Assembly: GCA_034435035.1 (NCBI GenBank)
Contig: DAOTXW010000020.1
Location: forward strand, 1-20,337
Length of the DNA stretch: 20,337 bases
Direction of reading: 5' to 3'
Source: JAHEME01 sp034435035
GTDB taxonomy: Bacteria; Chloroflexota; Anaerolineae; Aggregatilineales; UBA3940
Positions within the stretch are counted from its first letter, which is position 1. Each line of letters starts with the position of its first letter. Under the pieces are notes generated by a model. That model did no database searches. It had not been told where the DNA came from and saw nothing but the letters and a program-made list of their open reading frames with translations. Both the position numbers and the translations under genes were made by a program. Shown piece after piece: positions 13,466 to 20,337 of this stretch.

Positions 13466-14553
13466 CAGCCGACCCGGTACACGTCAGGCCGGTCCGGCGA
13501 GACGCCGGGGGCCGCGCACGAAGTGAACGTGAACGCGTACAGCGCCAGCCCGTGCGCGTGGAAGATCAGCTCCAGCGTATGCGGGCCAAAGACCGGCTCC
13601 TGCACCAGCCGGTACAGCCGGGGCCGCGTCACCAGGACGATGCTGATCCCGCCGTCATCGTACTCGATGTCCTCGCCGGCGTTGGCGGGCGTCAGCGGGC
13701 GGCCATCCAGCCGCACCTCGACCACCGGCAGGGCCGGCGAGGGCCGCAGATTCAGCAGCAGCTCCACCGGGTCGCTGGACGGGCTGAGGACGGCGTTGAC
13801 GCCGGCGGCGCGGTACGGCAGGGTGATGCGGCCGCCGTCCTGCCCGGCGAAGGTCAGGCTCTCGGCCTCGGCCTGCCAGATGCCCCCGACGTAGAAGTAC
13901 GGCTCGGTCTGCTCGGCGGGCAGGGGCAGCCGGTAGGCCAGCGGGCTGCCGGGCGCGTAGCCCTCGCGGTTGCCCAGGGCGCCGCGCTCGTAGCCGGCAT
14001 GCAGCTCCGGGGTGGGCCGGAAGCACACGGCGCCCGGCGTATCTTCTTCGCGCAGCGGGGGGAGCAGCGCCGGCAGCGTCAGCGATGGATCGCGCAGGCG
14101 CAGCGCCGCCTGGATGGCGCGCTCCGTCTCGGCGTAGAAGCCCTCGCCGTCGCGCCGGTAGCGGATATACCCCCGATGGTCGATCAGGTGTTTGCCGGGC
14201 CACGCCCGGTTGGCGAAGCGCTCCCACGTCCGGTAGTCATTATCCAGCAGCACCGGGTACCGGATGCCGTGCTCCTCCAGCGCGGCCTCGATATGGGCGC
14301 GGCTGCGGGCGAAGCGGAACTCCGGGGCGTGCACCCCGATCACCGTCAGCCCGCAGTCGGCGTAGCGGTCATGCCAGCTTGTGAGGTAAGGCAGCGTGCG
14401 GATACAATTGACGCACGTGTAATCCCAGAAATCCACCAGCACCACCCGCCCGCGCAGGGCCTCGCGGCTGAGGGGCTGGCCGGTGTTGAGCCAGTCGCCG
14501 GGGCCGAACTCCGGCATTCGTACCTGTGGCGGCTCCAGCAGAGGCGCATCCAT
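13465..14553 (-). CDS. Thioredoxin-like protein with C-terminal DipZ-type domain
   Basis: The 362-aa protein has an N-terminal thioredoxin/redoxin domain (about 15-155). The active site is CVNC (47-50) in VLVDFWDYTCVNCIRTLPYL, and a tryptophan-proline pair (118-119) precedes KHLIDHRGYIRY. C-V-N-C at this place and the C-terminal beta-rich region (about 175-360) resemble the end of the actinobacterial DipZ protein, but the N-terminal membrane CcdA part of DipZ is absent. No signal peptide is seen, so the location is unclear. The ATG at 14553 is preferred because a promoter -10 box ends 7 bases upstream, implying a leaderless message. An ATG at 14583 would start inside the promoter. It is divergent from the phosphatase gene. 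Confidence 0.9.
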   Translation of the reverse strand: MDAPLLEPPQVRMPEFGPGDWLNTGQPLSREALRGRVVLVDFWDYTCVNCIRTLPYLTSWHDRYADCGLTVIGVHAPEFRFARSRAHIEAALEEHGIRYPVLLDNDYRTWERFANRAWPGKHLIDHRGYIRYRRDGEGFYAETERAIQAALRLRDPSLTLPALLPPLREEDTPGAVCFRPTPELHAGYERGALGNREGYAPGSPLAYRLPLPAEQTEPYFYVGGIWQAEAESLTFAGQDGGRITLPYRAAGVNAVLSPSSDPVELLLNLRPSPALPVVEVRLDGRPLTPANAGEDIEYDDGGISIVLVTRPRLYRLVQEPVFGPHTLELIFHAHGLALYAFTFTSCAAPGVSPDRPDVYRVG

Positions 14554-14560
14554 ACGGTTT

Positions 14561-14590
14561 ATTGTATTGCAGCTCTCCGGCACATGGCAA
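14561..14590 (-). promoter_or_regulatory. Promoter of the thioredoxin-like gene, apparently leaderless
   Basis: On the minus strand TTGCCA (14590-14585) and TACAAT (14566-14561) each match the consensus at five of six bases, spaced by 18. The ATG at 14553 begins 7 bases after the -10, so transcription would start at or next to the A of the start codon. The -35 overlaps the first codons of the divergent phosphatase gene. Confidence 0.65.
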
Positions 14591-16701
14591 GGAATCCGTC
14601 CGTCTGGCTGACCATGAAAGACTCGCTGTACCGGCTGGCTCGCAGGCTGTATCCCCGGCTGGACGCCCTGCCGGAACCTGACCGCGCCAGCGCCGCGGGC
14701 TACCTGCTGCGGGCGCTGGCCTTCCTGCCGCTGGCCGCGGGCGGGCTGGCCGGGCTGCTGGCCCTCACCGACCTGGCCGCGCTGCGCGCCCGCTGGCCGC
14801 TGCTGTTGATCCTGCTCGCCTTCCTGATCGTCCTCAGCCAGCTGTGGCTGGAGATGACCTTCGCCACCGTCTCAGGTGGCACCCGTTCGGAGCGGCGCTC
14901 GTTCTGGGGCGAGGCGCTGTGGTCGGGCGTGCTGGCCTTCGGGCCGGCGGCGGCGTGGGCCGGCGCGATCCTGCCGTGGCTGGTGACCCTGCCGCCGATG
15001 CCCGGCGCGGGTCCGCTGCGCCGGCTGCGGCTGCTGTCGCAGGGGATGTTCCGCACGGCGCTGCTGCTGCCCACCCTGCTGGAGATCGCGCTGTACCGGC
15101 GGCTGGGCGGGACCTTCCCGCTGCCGGGGCTGTCGCTGGAGGCCGTGCGGCCCGCCGTCTGGGCAACGCTGGCCGGGTTCAGCCTCGGCTCGCTGATGGT
15201 GGCCCTCAGCACGGGCATCAACCGGCTGATGTCCCCGCTGTCCTCCTCCCTGCCCGGGGAGGACCCGGTGCGCTCGCGTTTCTTCCGGCTGGTGCTGTTC
15301 ACCGGGCCGCTGCTGGGGCTGGTGGCCATCCTGCCCGGCGGGCTGTACGCGCTGGCCGGGCCGGGCGCGTACTTCGCCTTTCTGGCGCTGCTCACCGGCG
15401 GGGCCTTCATGGCGGATCGGCTCAGCCGGGCCGCCGAGAGCGCCCGCCTGCGGAACCGTGAGCTGGCGGTGCTGGAGCGCCTGAGCCAGTCGATCATCGG
15501 GTCGCCGCCCGACCGCGCCAGCCTGCCCGACCTGCTGGCGCAGCACATCGGGGCGCTGTTCCCGCAGTGCCAGACGGCGATCCGCGTTGAGCCAGACTCG
15601 CCCCTGATCACGCACCCTGCCGGCTGGCCCGGCCCTGATCCCGCCCTGTGGGGCTGGCAGCCGGATCGGGCGGCGCCGCAGGTGTTCCGGCCCGGCCAGC
15701 CCCGCCCGTGGCCGGAGGATGTCCATGCGGGCACGCTGGTCGTGCCGATCCTGCCGGGGGAGGATGGCGGCCCGGCCGGGCGGCTGGTCCTGCGGCGGGC
15801 CGAACGCGGCGCCGCCATCGACCGGCTGCTGCCGGCGGCGCAGTCGCTGGCCGGGCAGATCGCCTCGGCGCGGCACAGCGCCGCCATCTACCGGCAGACG
15901 CTGGCCGAGCGCGTCGCCCGCGAGCAGGCCGATCGGGAGCTGGCGCTGGGCGCGCGCATCCAGACCGGCTTCCTGCCCGCGGAGATCCCGCCGGTGGAGG
16001 GCTGGGAGATCGCCGCGGCCCTCGACCCGGCCCGCGAGACCTCCGGCGACTTCTATGACTTCATCGCGCTGGGGGATGGACGGCTGGGCGTGGTGGTGGC
16101 CGACGTGGCGGATAAGGGGCTGGGCGCGGCGTTCTACATGGCGCAGACCTGCACCCTGCTGCGCACCTACGCCGCCGACGCGGCCATCCGGTCGCCGCGG
16201 GGCTACGTGCGGCAGCTCCCCGACGTGCTGCGCCGCGTCAGCGACCGCCTGATCGCCGATACCAGCGGCGATACGTTCGTCACGCTGTTCTATGGCATCC
16301 TCGATCCGCACCGCAGCGTCCTGGCGTATGTCAATGCCGGGCATAATCCGCCGCTGGTATTCCGGCGCGACCGCCGCCGCCGGGCGCGGTCGCTGCGGCG
16401 CACCGGCCTGCCGCTGGCCGCGCTGGAAGGATCGCGCTGGACGCGGCGCAGCGCTTATGTGGAGGCCGGCGGCGTGATCGTGCTGTATACCGATGGCCTG
16501 ACCGAGGCGGAGAACAGCGCCCGCGAGCCGTTCGGCGAGCGGCGGCTGGAGCAGGTCGTGCGCGACAATCCGGGCCAGTCGGCCCAGCATCTGTGCGATG
16601 CCATTCTGTCGGCAGTGGTGGACTTCAGCGACGACGCGCCGCGCCGCGACGACATCACGCTGGTGGTGCTGCGCCGCTCCCCGGAGCGCCGCCGGCCATG
16701 A
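14584..16701 (+). CDS. Membrane-bound SpoIIE/RsbU-type PP2C serine phosphatase
   Basis: The 705-aa protein has about six to eight membrane helices in residues 38-280, then a linker helix and a degenerate GAF-like region (about 290-440). A coiled segment (about 440-465) leads into a SpoIIE-type PP2C domain (about 465-700). Metal and active-site motifs are intact: SGDFYD (487-492), DVADKG (507-512), NAGHNPP (584-590), YTDG (635-638) and a final DDITLVVL near 689. The family dephosphorylates anti-anti-sigma factors or similar proteins in partner-switching cascades. No STAS or kinase partner gene is nearby. The start is ATG 14584, with ATG 14614 (MKDSLYRLA) equally possible; neither has a good Shine-Dalgarno. 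The stop overlaps the next start as ATGA. Confidence 0.92.
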   Translation: MARNPSVWLTMKDSLYRLARRLYPRLDALPEPDRASAAGYLLRALAFLPLAAGGLAGLLALTDLAALRARWPLLLILLAFLIVLSQLWLEMTFATVSGGTRSERRSFWGEALWSGVLAFGPAAAWAGAILPWLVTLPPMPGAGPLRRLRLLSQGMFRTALLLPTLLEIALYRRLGGTFPLPGLSLEAVRPAVWATLAGFSLGSLMVALSTGINRLMSPLSSSLPGEDPVRSRFFRLVLFTGPLLGLVAILPGGLYALAGPGAYFAFLALLTGGAFMADRLSRAAESARLRNRELAVLERLSQSIIGSPPDRASLPDLLAQHIGALFPQCQTAIRVEPDSPLITHPAGWPGPDPALWGWQPDRAAPQVFRPGQPRPWPEDVHAGTLVVPILPGEDGGPAGRLVLRRAERGAAIDRLLPAAQSLAGQIASARHSAAIYRQTLAERVAREQADRELALGARIQTGFLPAEIPPVEGWEIAAALDPARETSGDFYDFIALGDGRLGVVVADVADKGLGAAFYMAQTCTLLRTYAADAAIRSPRGYVRQLPDVLRRVSDRLIADTSGDTFVTLFYGILDPHRSVLAYVNAGHNPPLVFRRDRRRRARSLRRTGLPLAALEGSRWTRRSAYVEAGGVIVLYTDGLTEAENSAREPFGERRLEQVVRDNPGQSAQHLCDAILSAVVDFSDDAPRRDDITLVVLRRSPERRRP

Positions 16702-17426
16702 GCGTCCCCCTGAAGCGCTACCGGCGGGACTTTGACTATTCGTATGCTTTCGGGGTGTTCCCGACGCTGGAACTGCTCCAGCATGCGCCCGCCCTGGCGA
16801 TCCGCGTCCTGCTGCATCCCCGCGGCGAGCGCAACGCCGGCGTGCAGCGGATCGCCGACCTGTGCGCCCGCCGCGGCACCCCCGTCGAGTGGAACGAGAA
16901 GGCCATCGATCGCCTGACCCCCAGGGGCAACGACTACGCGGTCGGCGTGTTCCGCAAGGCCGAGGGCCGGCTTGACCCCGCTGCCAGCCATGTGGTGCTG
17001 GTCAGCCCCGCCGATATGGGCAATCTGGGGACGATCGCCCGGACGCTGCTCAGCTTCGGGCTGGCCGACCTGGGGCTGATCCGCCCGGCCGCCGATATCT
17101 TCGACCCGCGGGCGGTGCGGGCGTCGATGGGCGCGCTGTTCCAGCTGCGGGCCGCTTACTTCGCGGCGTTCGACGACTACCAACGGGCCTTCACCCGCGC
17201 CCTGTACCCGTTCATCACCGGGGCGCCGACGCCGCTGAGCGCGGTGCGCTTCGCCGCGCCCGCCACGCTGATCTTCGGCAGCGAGAGCGCCGGCCTGCCG
17301 CCCGCTTTTGCGCGGATCGGCACGCCGGTGAGCATCCCGATCACCGATCGGGTCGATTCGCTCAATCTGGCAGTGGCAGTGGGGATCGCGCTGTACGCGG
17401 CGGCGGGCCCGCTGCGGCGCGGCTAG
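16698..17426 (+). CDS. SpoU/TrmH-family RNA 2'-O-methyltransferase
   Basis: The 242-aa protein is a SPOUT methyltransferase that uses S-adenosylmethionine to methylate a ribose 2'-OH in tRNA or rRNA. The three SpoU motifs are present: motif 1 NLGTIARTLLSFG with Asn109 and Arg115, motif 2 FGSESAGLP (193-201), and motif 3 IPITDRVDSLNLAVAVGIAL (213-232), which forms the trefoil knot. Residues 1-95 would be the substrate-binding extension. Which RNA is modified cannot be told. The ATG overlaps the phosphatase stop by 4 bases (ATGA), so the two are translated from one message. That pairing is odd functionally and is probably operon convenience. Confidence 0.93.
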   Translation: MSVPLKRYRRDFDYSYAFGVFPTLELLQHAPALAIRVLLHPRGERNAGVQRIADLCARRGTPVEWNEKAIDRLTPRGNDYAVGVFRKAEGRLDPAASHVVLVSPADMGNLGTIARTLLSFGLADLGLIRPAADIFDPRAVRASMGALFQLRAAYFAAFDDYQRAFTRALYPFITGAPTPLSAVRFAAPATLIFGSESAGLPPAFARIGTPVSIPITDRVDSLNLAVAVGIALYAAAGPLRRG

Positions 17427-17486
17427 CGCAGCGGGGCCGAAGACGCCCTCTGTTTACAGGGTAGGATGACGGCCCGGCTGCCAGGT

Positions 17487-17533
17487 GTTTCGCGCAGGCG
17501 CCGCTCTCCCTGGCGTCATGTGCGCCGCGAAAC
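17487..17533. terminator. Nested inverted repeat between convergent genes
   Basis: GTTTCGCG (17487-17494) pairs exactly with CGCGAAAC (17526-17533). Inside, GGCGCC and GGCGTC can pair with one wobble. It begins 2 bases after the CheY-like stop on the minus strand and about 60 bases after the methyltransferase stop. There is no T-tract, so a two-way barrier or 3' stabiliser is a guess. Confidence 0.4.
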
Positions 17534-17534
17534 G

Positions 17535-17936
17535 CTAGTCCCGCACCGGGCCGGAGTGCCGCTTGAAGTACAGGATCTCGCCGATGCGCTCCACCAGCGC
17601 TTTGGTGCTGATCGGCTTGGTCAGGAAGTCGGCCATGCCCGCGCTCAGCGCCTCGCTGCGATCGATGGCGAGATTCTGGGAGAAGGCGGTGATCATGATC
17701 ACCGGGATGTGCACAGTTTTTTCGTCCGCATGCAGACGGGCGAACAGCTCGCGGCCGTTCATGCCCGGCATCATGTAGTCGATCAGCATCAGATCGGGCT
17801 TGTCGGCATGGGCCAGCTTCAGCCCTTCCTCGGGGGAGTAGGCGGTCACCGGCTGGTAGCCAGCGCGCTCCAGCACCATGCTCACCATGGTGCAAAACTC
17901 GGGGCTGTCATCCACGATCAGGATCTTGCCGGACAC
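17535..17936 (-). CDS. Single-domain response regulator (CheY-like receiver)
   Basis: The 133-aa protein is a stand-alone receiver domain. All key residues are present: the acidic pair Asp9-Asp10 (LIVDDS), the phosphoacceptor Asp53 in LMLIDYMMPGMNG, Thr83 (MITAF) and Lys107 (FLTKPIS). After residue 122 only a short basic tail remains (YFKRHSGPVRD), so it has no DNA-binding output and must act by protein contact. No histidine kinase is adjacent. The start codon is GTG with GAGGGA 5 bases upstream. It lies 43 bases after the NB-ARC/TPR gene and is likely cotranscribed, suggesting that the two act together. Confidence 0.94.
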   Translation of the reverse strand: MSGKILIVDDSPEFCTMVSMVLERAGYQPVTAYSPEEGLKLAHADKPDLMLIDYMMPGMNGRELFARLHADEKTVHIPVIMITAFSQNLAIDRSEALSAGMADFLTKPISTKALVERIGEILYFKRHSGPVRD

Positions 17937-17979
17937 AGGATTCCCTCGGTGCGGGTCGCAAAGTCAGAATAACAGTGCC

Positions 17980-20130
17980 TCATGAGGCAGCCGGCGGCTG
18001 GCTCTGCCGGCGCAGGGCTTCCATATTGGCCTGCACCACCTCGGCCCGCGGGTCCTCCATTGAGGAGAGAATATCATAACTGCGCTCGTAATGCTCCAGC
18101 GCCAGGGCGCGGGCGCCGGTCTTTTCGTACAGCAGGGCGATGTTGTTCAGCGTCGAAGCCTGCCCGTGCCGGTCGCCCAGCCGCTCCTTGAGCGCCAGAC
18201 TGCGCTTGAAGTGGCTCAGGGCGCGGTCGGCGTCGCTCTGGTTGAAGTAGATGATGCCCAGATTGTTGAGCGCCTGGGCCTGCCCGGCTTCATCGTCGAG
18301 GTTGGTGTAGATGGCCAGGCTCTGCTGGTAGGCGGCCAGCGCCTCGACATCGTTTTGCAGGCTCTCATGGACGGCGCCGATGTTGAGCAGGGTCTGGGCC
18401 TGGCCGCGCCGGTTGTTCAGCACGCTGTACATATCCAGCACGCGCTGGAAGGCGCTGAGCGCCTCGTCGAAGCGCTCCTGCCAGTACAGCGCCCCGGCGA
18501 TATTGTTGAGCGTATCGGCGATATCTTCGCGCACGCCCAGGGTCTGGCGGATGGCCAGACTGCGCTCGTAGTAGCTCTGGGCGGCCTCGTAGCGGCCCTC
18601 GCGCTCCAGGATCGCGCCCAGGTTGTTGAGCGACGACGCCTCGCCCACGGGGTCGCCCAGCTGCTGGCTCAGCTCCAGGCTGCGCTCGAAGCAGGTGCGG
18701 GCCTGATCCAGGTTGCCCAGCACCGTTTGCGCGTAGCCCAGGTCGCCCAGATAGGTGTGCTCACGCAGGCGGTCGCCAGCCGTCCGGGCCATGTCAACCA
18801 CCGTGGTGGCCAGGGAAACCAGGTTGGCCCACAGGCCGCGGCGCTCGAAGTAGCTCAGCAGCGCATCGGCGAAGACCTGCCCGCGCTCGCTGTCGGCCTG
18901 CCCGGTCTGGCGGAAGGCGGCCATGATCTGGCCGAGCTGGCGATCGATGAGGGCGGGGTCGCTGCCGGCCTGCTCCACCAGCCCGATGTAATAGTTGCGG
19001 AGGCGCTCGGCGGCCTTTTCCAGCGGGCCGGCCATCGCGGCGCGGCGCAGATGCTCGCGCAGGGCGCGGTGCAGCGCGAACTGCTCGCCGGGCATGCGCT
19101 GCAGCAGCGCCGATTCGACCAGTGTGTTCAGCGCGGCGCGGGTTTCCTCCAGGCTCAGTTCCCAGCAGGCGGCGGCGGCCTCCACCGAGAACGGGCGGGC
19201 GGTGCCGGCGGCGAACGCGCCCAGCAGCGCCGTGCGCTGGAGCTGCGCCCCGCCAAAGCGCGACAGCACCAGGTTCACCACCAGCCCCAGCGCATTGTCA
19301 CGCACCCGGGGATCGTTCAGATCCAGCGCGGCGATGATCCCCTGGTCATCGCGCAGGACTTCCAGCAGGCGCAGCCACGTGATCCCCTGCCGGGCCTGTG
19401 CGCCGACCAGCGCCAGCGCCAGCGGCGAATTGCCCAGCCGCTTGATGATCTCCTTGACGGTCGGCAGGTAGATATCCGGCAGGACGCCGGCCCATTCAGT
19501 CAGCAGGGCCAGCGCCTCATCCTCCAGCATCCGGTGGATGGCATAGCGGCGCGACTTGATGGCCAGCGCCATGTCGTCGGCGTGGTCCGTGGTGATCAGC
19601 CGGGCGCAGTTCTGCCCGCCGACGTTGAGGGCTTTGATCTGCTCGCTGTCGGTCACATCATCCAGCACCAGCAGGAAGCGGCGGTCCCGCAGGAGGGTGC
19701 GCAGCGCGGCGGCGCGGCCGGCGGTATCGGGGAGCTGGCTGAGGTCGTTGCCCAGCGCGGCGCCCCAGGCGGCCTGCGCGTGCTGCGGATCGCCCTCCTC
19801 GCCGAAGGAGGCCCACAGGACGCCGTCGGGGAAGTTCTCCAGCACCTCGGCGTCATGGGCCAGCGCGGCGGCCAGCGCCGTCTTGCCCGCGCCAGCCGGC
19901 CCGTGCAGGGTCAGCGGAGCCAGTGAGGACGTGGGGCGTGCCAGCAGCAGGCGCTTGATGGCGATCAGTTCGGCGCGGGGCGCAAAATGCGGCGGCAGAT
20001 CGGGCGCCTGGTAGGGCGCCGACGGATCGGCCGGGTGGGCGACAAACTTGAAGGTCAGTTCATCGCGTGCGCCCGCGGGAGGGGCCTCCGGGGGGGAACT
20101 TCCGGCGATGGTGTTATCAGTCATAGGCAT
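17980..20130 (-). CDS. NB-ARC/TPR STAND-type ATPase
   Basis: This 716-aa protein has a short disordered N terminus (1-45), an NB-ARC module (about 50-370) and six exact 40-residue TPR repeats (459-698). Walker A is GPAGAGKT (77-84) and Walker B is LLVLDD (153-158). A sensor-like LITTDH is at 178-183, and the GLPL-like motif is LGNSPLALAL (232-241). An MHD-like position reads LHRALREHL near 355. STAND proteins act as ATP-driven switches that oligomerise when the repeats sense a ligand. There is no recognisable effector domain; the output may be passed to the adjacent CheY-like protein. Start choices are ATG 20130 (4 bases after GAGG) or 20124 (10 bases after). Confidence 0.9.
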   Translation of the reverse strand: MPMTDNTIAGSSPPEAPPAGARDELTFKFVAHPADPSAPYQAPDLPPHFAPRAELIAIKRLLLARPTSSLAPLTLHGPAGAGKTALAAALAHDAEVLENFPDGVLWASFGEEGDPQHAQAAWGAALGNDLSQLPDTAGRAAALRTLLRDRRFLLVLDDVTDSEQIKALNVGGQNCARLITTDHADDMALAIKSRRYAIHRMLEDEALALLTEWAGVLPDIYLPTVKEIIKRLGNSPLALALVGAQARQGITWLRLLEVLRDDQGIIAALDLNDPRVRDNALGLVVNLVLSRFGGAQLQRTALLGAFAAGTARPFSVEAAAACWELSLEETRAALNTLVESALLQRMPGEQFALHRALREHLRRAAMAGPLEKAAERLRNYYIGLVEQAGSDPALIDRQLGQIMAAFRQTGQADSERGQVFADALLSYFERRGLWANLVSLATTVVDMARTAGDRLREHTYLGDLGYAQTVLGNLDQARTCFERSLELSQQLGDPVGEASSLNNLGAILEREGRYEAAQSYYERSLAIRQTLGVREDIADTLNNIAGALYWQERFDEALSAFQRVLDMYSVLNNRRGQAQTLLNIGAVHESLQNDVEALAAYQQSLAIYTNLDDEAGQAQALNNLGIIYFNQSDADRALSHFKRSLALKERLGDRHGQASTLNNIALLYEKTGARALALEHYERSYDILSSMEDPRAEVVQANMEALRRQSQPPAAS

Positions 20131-20174
20131 GCGACCTCACGGCTTTCTGGCCCGCGCGGGGGATCCTGCAGAAC

Positions 20175-20204
20175 AGTCTACTCTGGACAGCCCCAATAAC
20201 GCAA
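20175..20204 (-). promoter_or_regulatory. Weak possible promoter of the NB-ARC/CheY operon
   Basis: On the minus strand TTGCGT (20204-20199) and TAGACT (20180-20175) are 18 bases apart. Matches are three and four of six. Position, about 40 bases before the ATG, is reasonable. The rest of 20131-20337 is GC-rich and shows nothing I can assign. Confidence 0.3.
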
Positions 20205-20337
20205 ACAGGGGATACTGGCGGGGGGTTCAGAGGGTCCGCGCCGCGGCCCTCAACCGGAAAGGCCCCCGTGCCCGCGTCCGCGCAGACCGGGGTGTGGCCC
20301 GCTTTCAGCATGAGCCGGGGCGGGCGCCCGGCCCGCC

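Noticed and set aside
18030..18760. A 120-base periodicity on the minus strand
   Set aside because: It reflects six 40-residue TPR units that differ in sequence and is a protein repeat, not a DNA repeat element.
20131..20311. A 64-residue minus-strand frame upstream of the NB-ARC gene
   Set aside because: It overlaps the NB-ARC start and probable promoter, has no motif and a Pro/Gly/Arg-biased composition typical of chance frames.

Overview
The window is a densely coded, GC-rich stretch of bacterial chromosome with about 21 credible protein genes. I see no rRNA, tRNA, CRISPR array, insertion sequence or phage gene. The gene content suggests a Chloroflexota bacterium, probably Anaerolineae-like. 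It includes a DUF4388 protein next to a Ras-like GTPase, a DUF5667-type secreted protein, lipoprotein solute-binding and WD40 proteins, a membrane SpoIIE-type phosphatase, and an NB-ARC/TPR protein with a lone receiver. Two copies of a palindromic repeat of a kind common in Chloroflexota and Cyanobacteria also point this way. The taxonomic call is inference from sequence style, not a search.

Layout, left to right. 189-1482 (+) holds ccmC, a tiny ccmD-like gene and a HypA-like zinc-ribbon protein. 1591-2031 (+) is an Hsp20 chaperone ending in a strong terminator whose loop also carries the stop codon of a convergent GNAT acetyltransferase. 2069-3213 (-) is that acetyltransferase plus an unfamiliar membrane protein with a beta-type repeat. 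A near-consensus promoter at 3367-3395 then drives 3474-5816 (+): a DUF4388/winged-helix protein, a small GTPase and an alpha/beta hydrolase. 5878-6027 is a signal-peptide-like ORF that runs into a palindromic repeat. 6024-7232 (-) holds a secreted DUF5667-type protein with a Gly/Asn-rich tail and a 49-aa membrane protein. 7415-10394 (+) encodes two lipoproteins, an oligopeptide-type solute-binding protein and a WD40 propeller. 10524-10588 may be a small structured RNA.

10595-12243 (-) is a CoA-binding protein overlapping a chromate-type transporter by 4 bp. 12314-13243 (-) is proline dehydrogenase. 13361-14553 (-) is a thioredoxin-like protein, apparently leaderless, with a possible 34-aa overlapping gene. 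14584-17426 (+) is a membrane SpoIIE/PP2C phosphatase overlapping a SpoU-type RNA methyltransferase by 4 bp. 17535-20130 (-) is an NB-ARC/TPR STAND protein followed by a single-domain response regulator.

Three sets look like signalling modules: DUF4388 with GTPase, the PP2C phosphatase, and NB-ARC/TPR with CheY. Short overlaps (ATGA, GTGA, TGATG) are used repeatedly and help fix several starts. No gene-free stretch exceeds 300 bases. The longest gaps are 3214-3473 (divergent promoters), 13244-13464 (the 34-aa ORF), 10395-10594 (repeat plus candidate RNA), 20131-20337 (a weak promoter and otherwise nothing clear) and 1-188 (a possible promoter).
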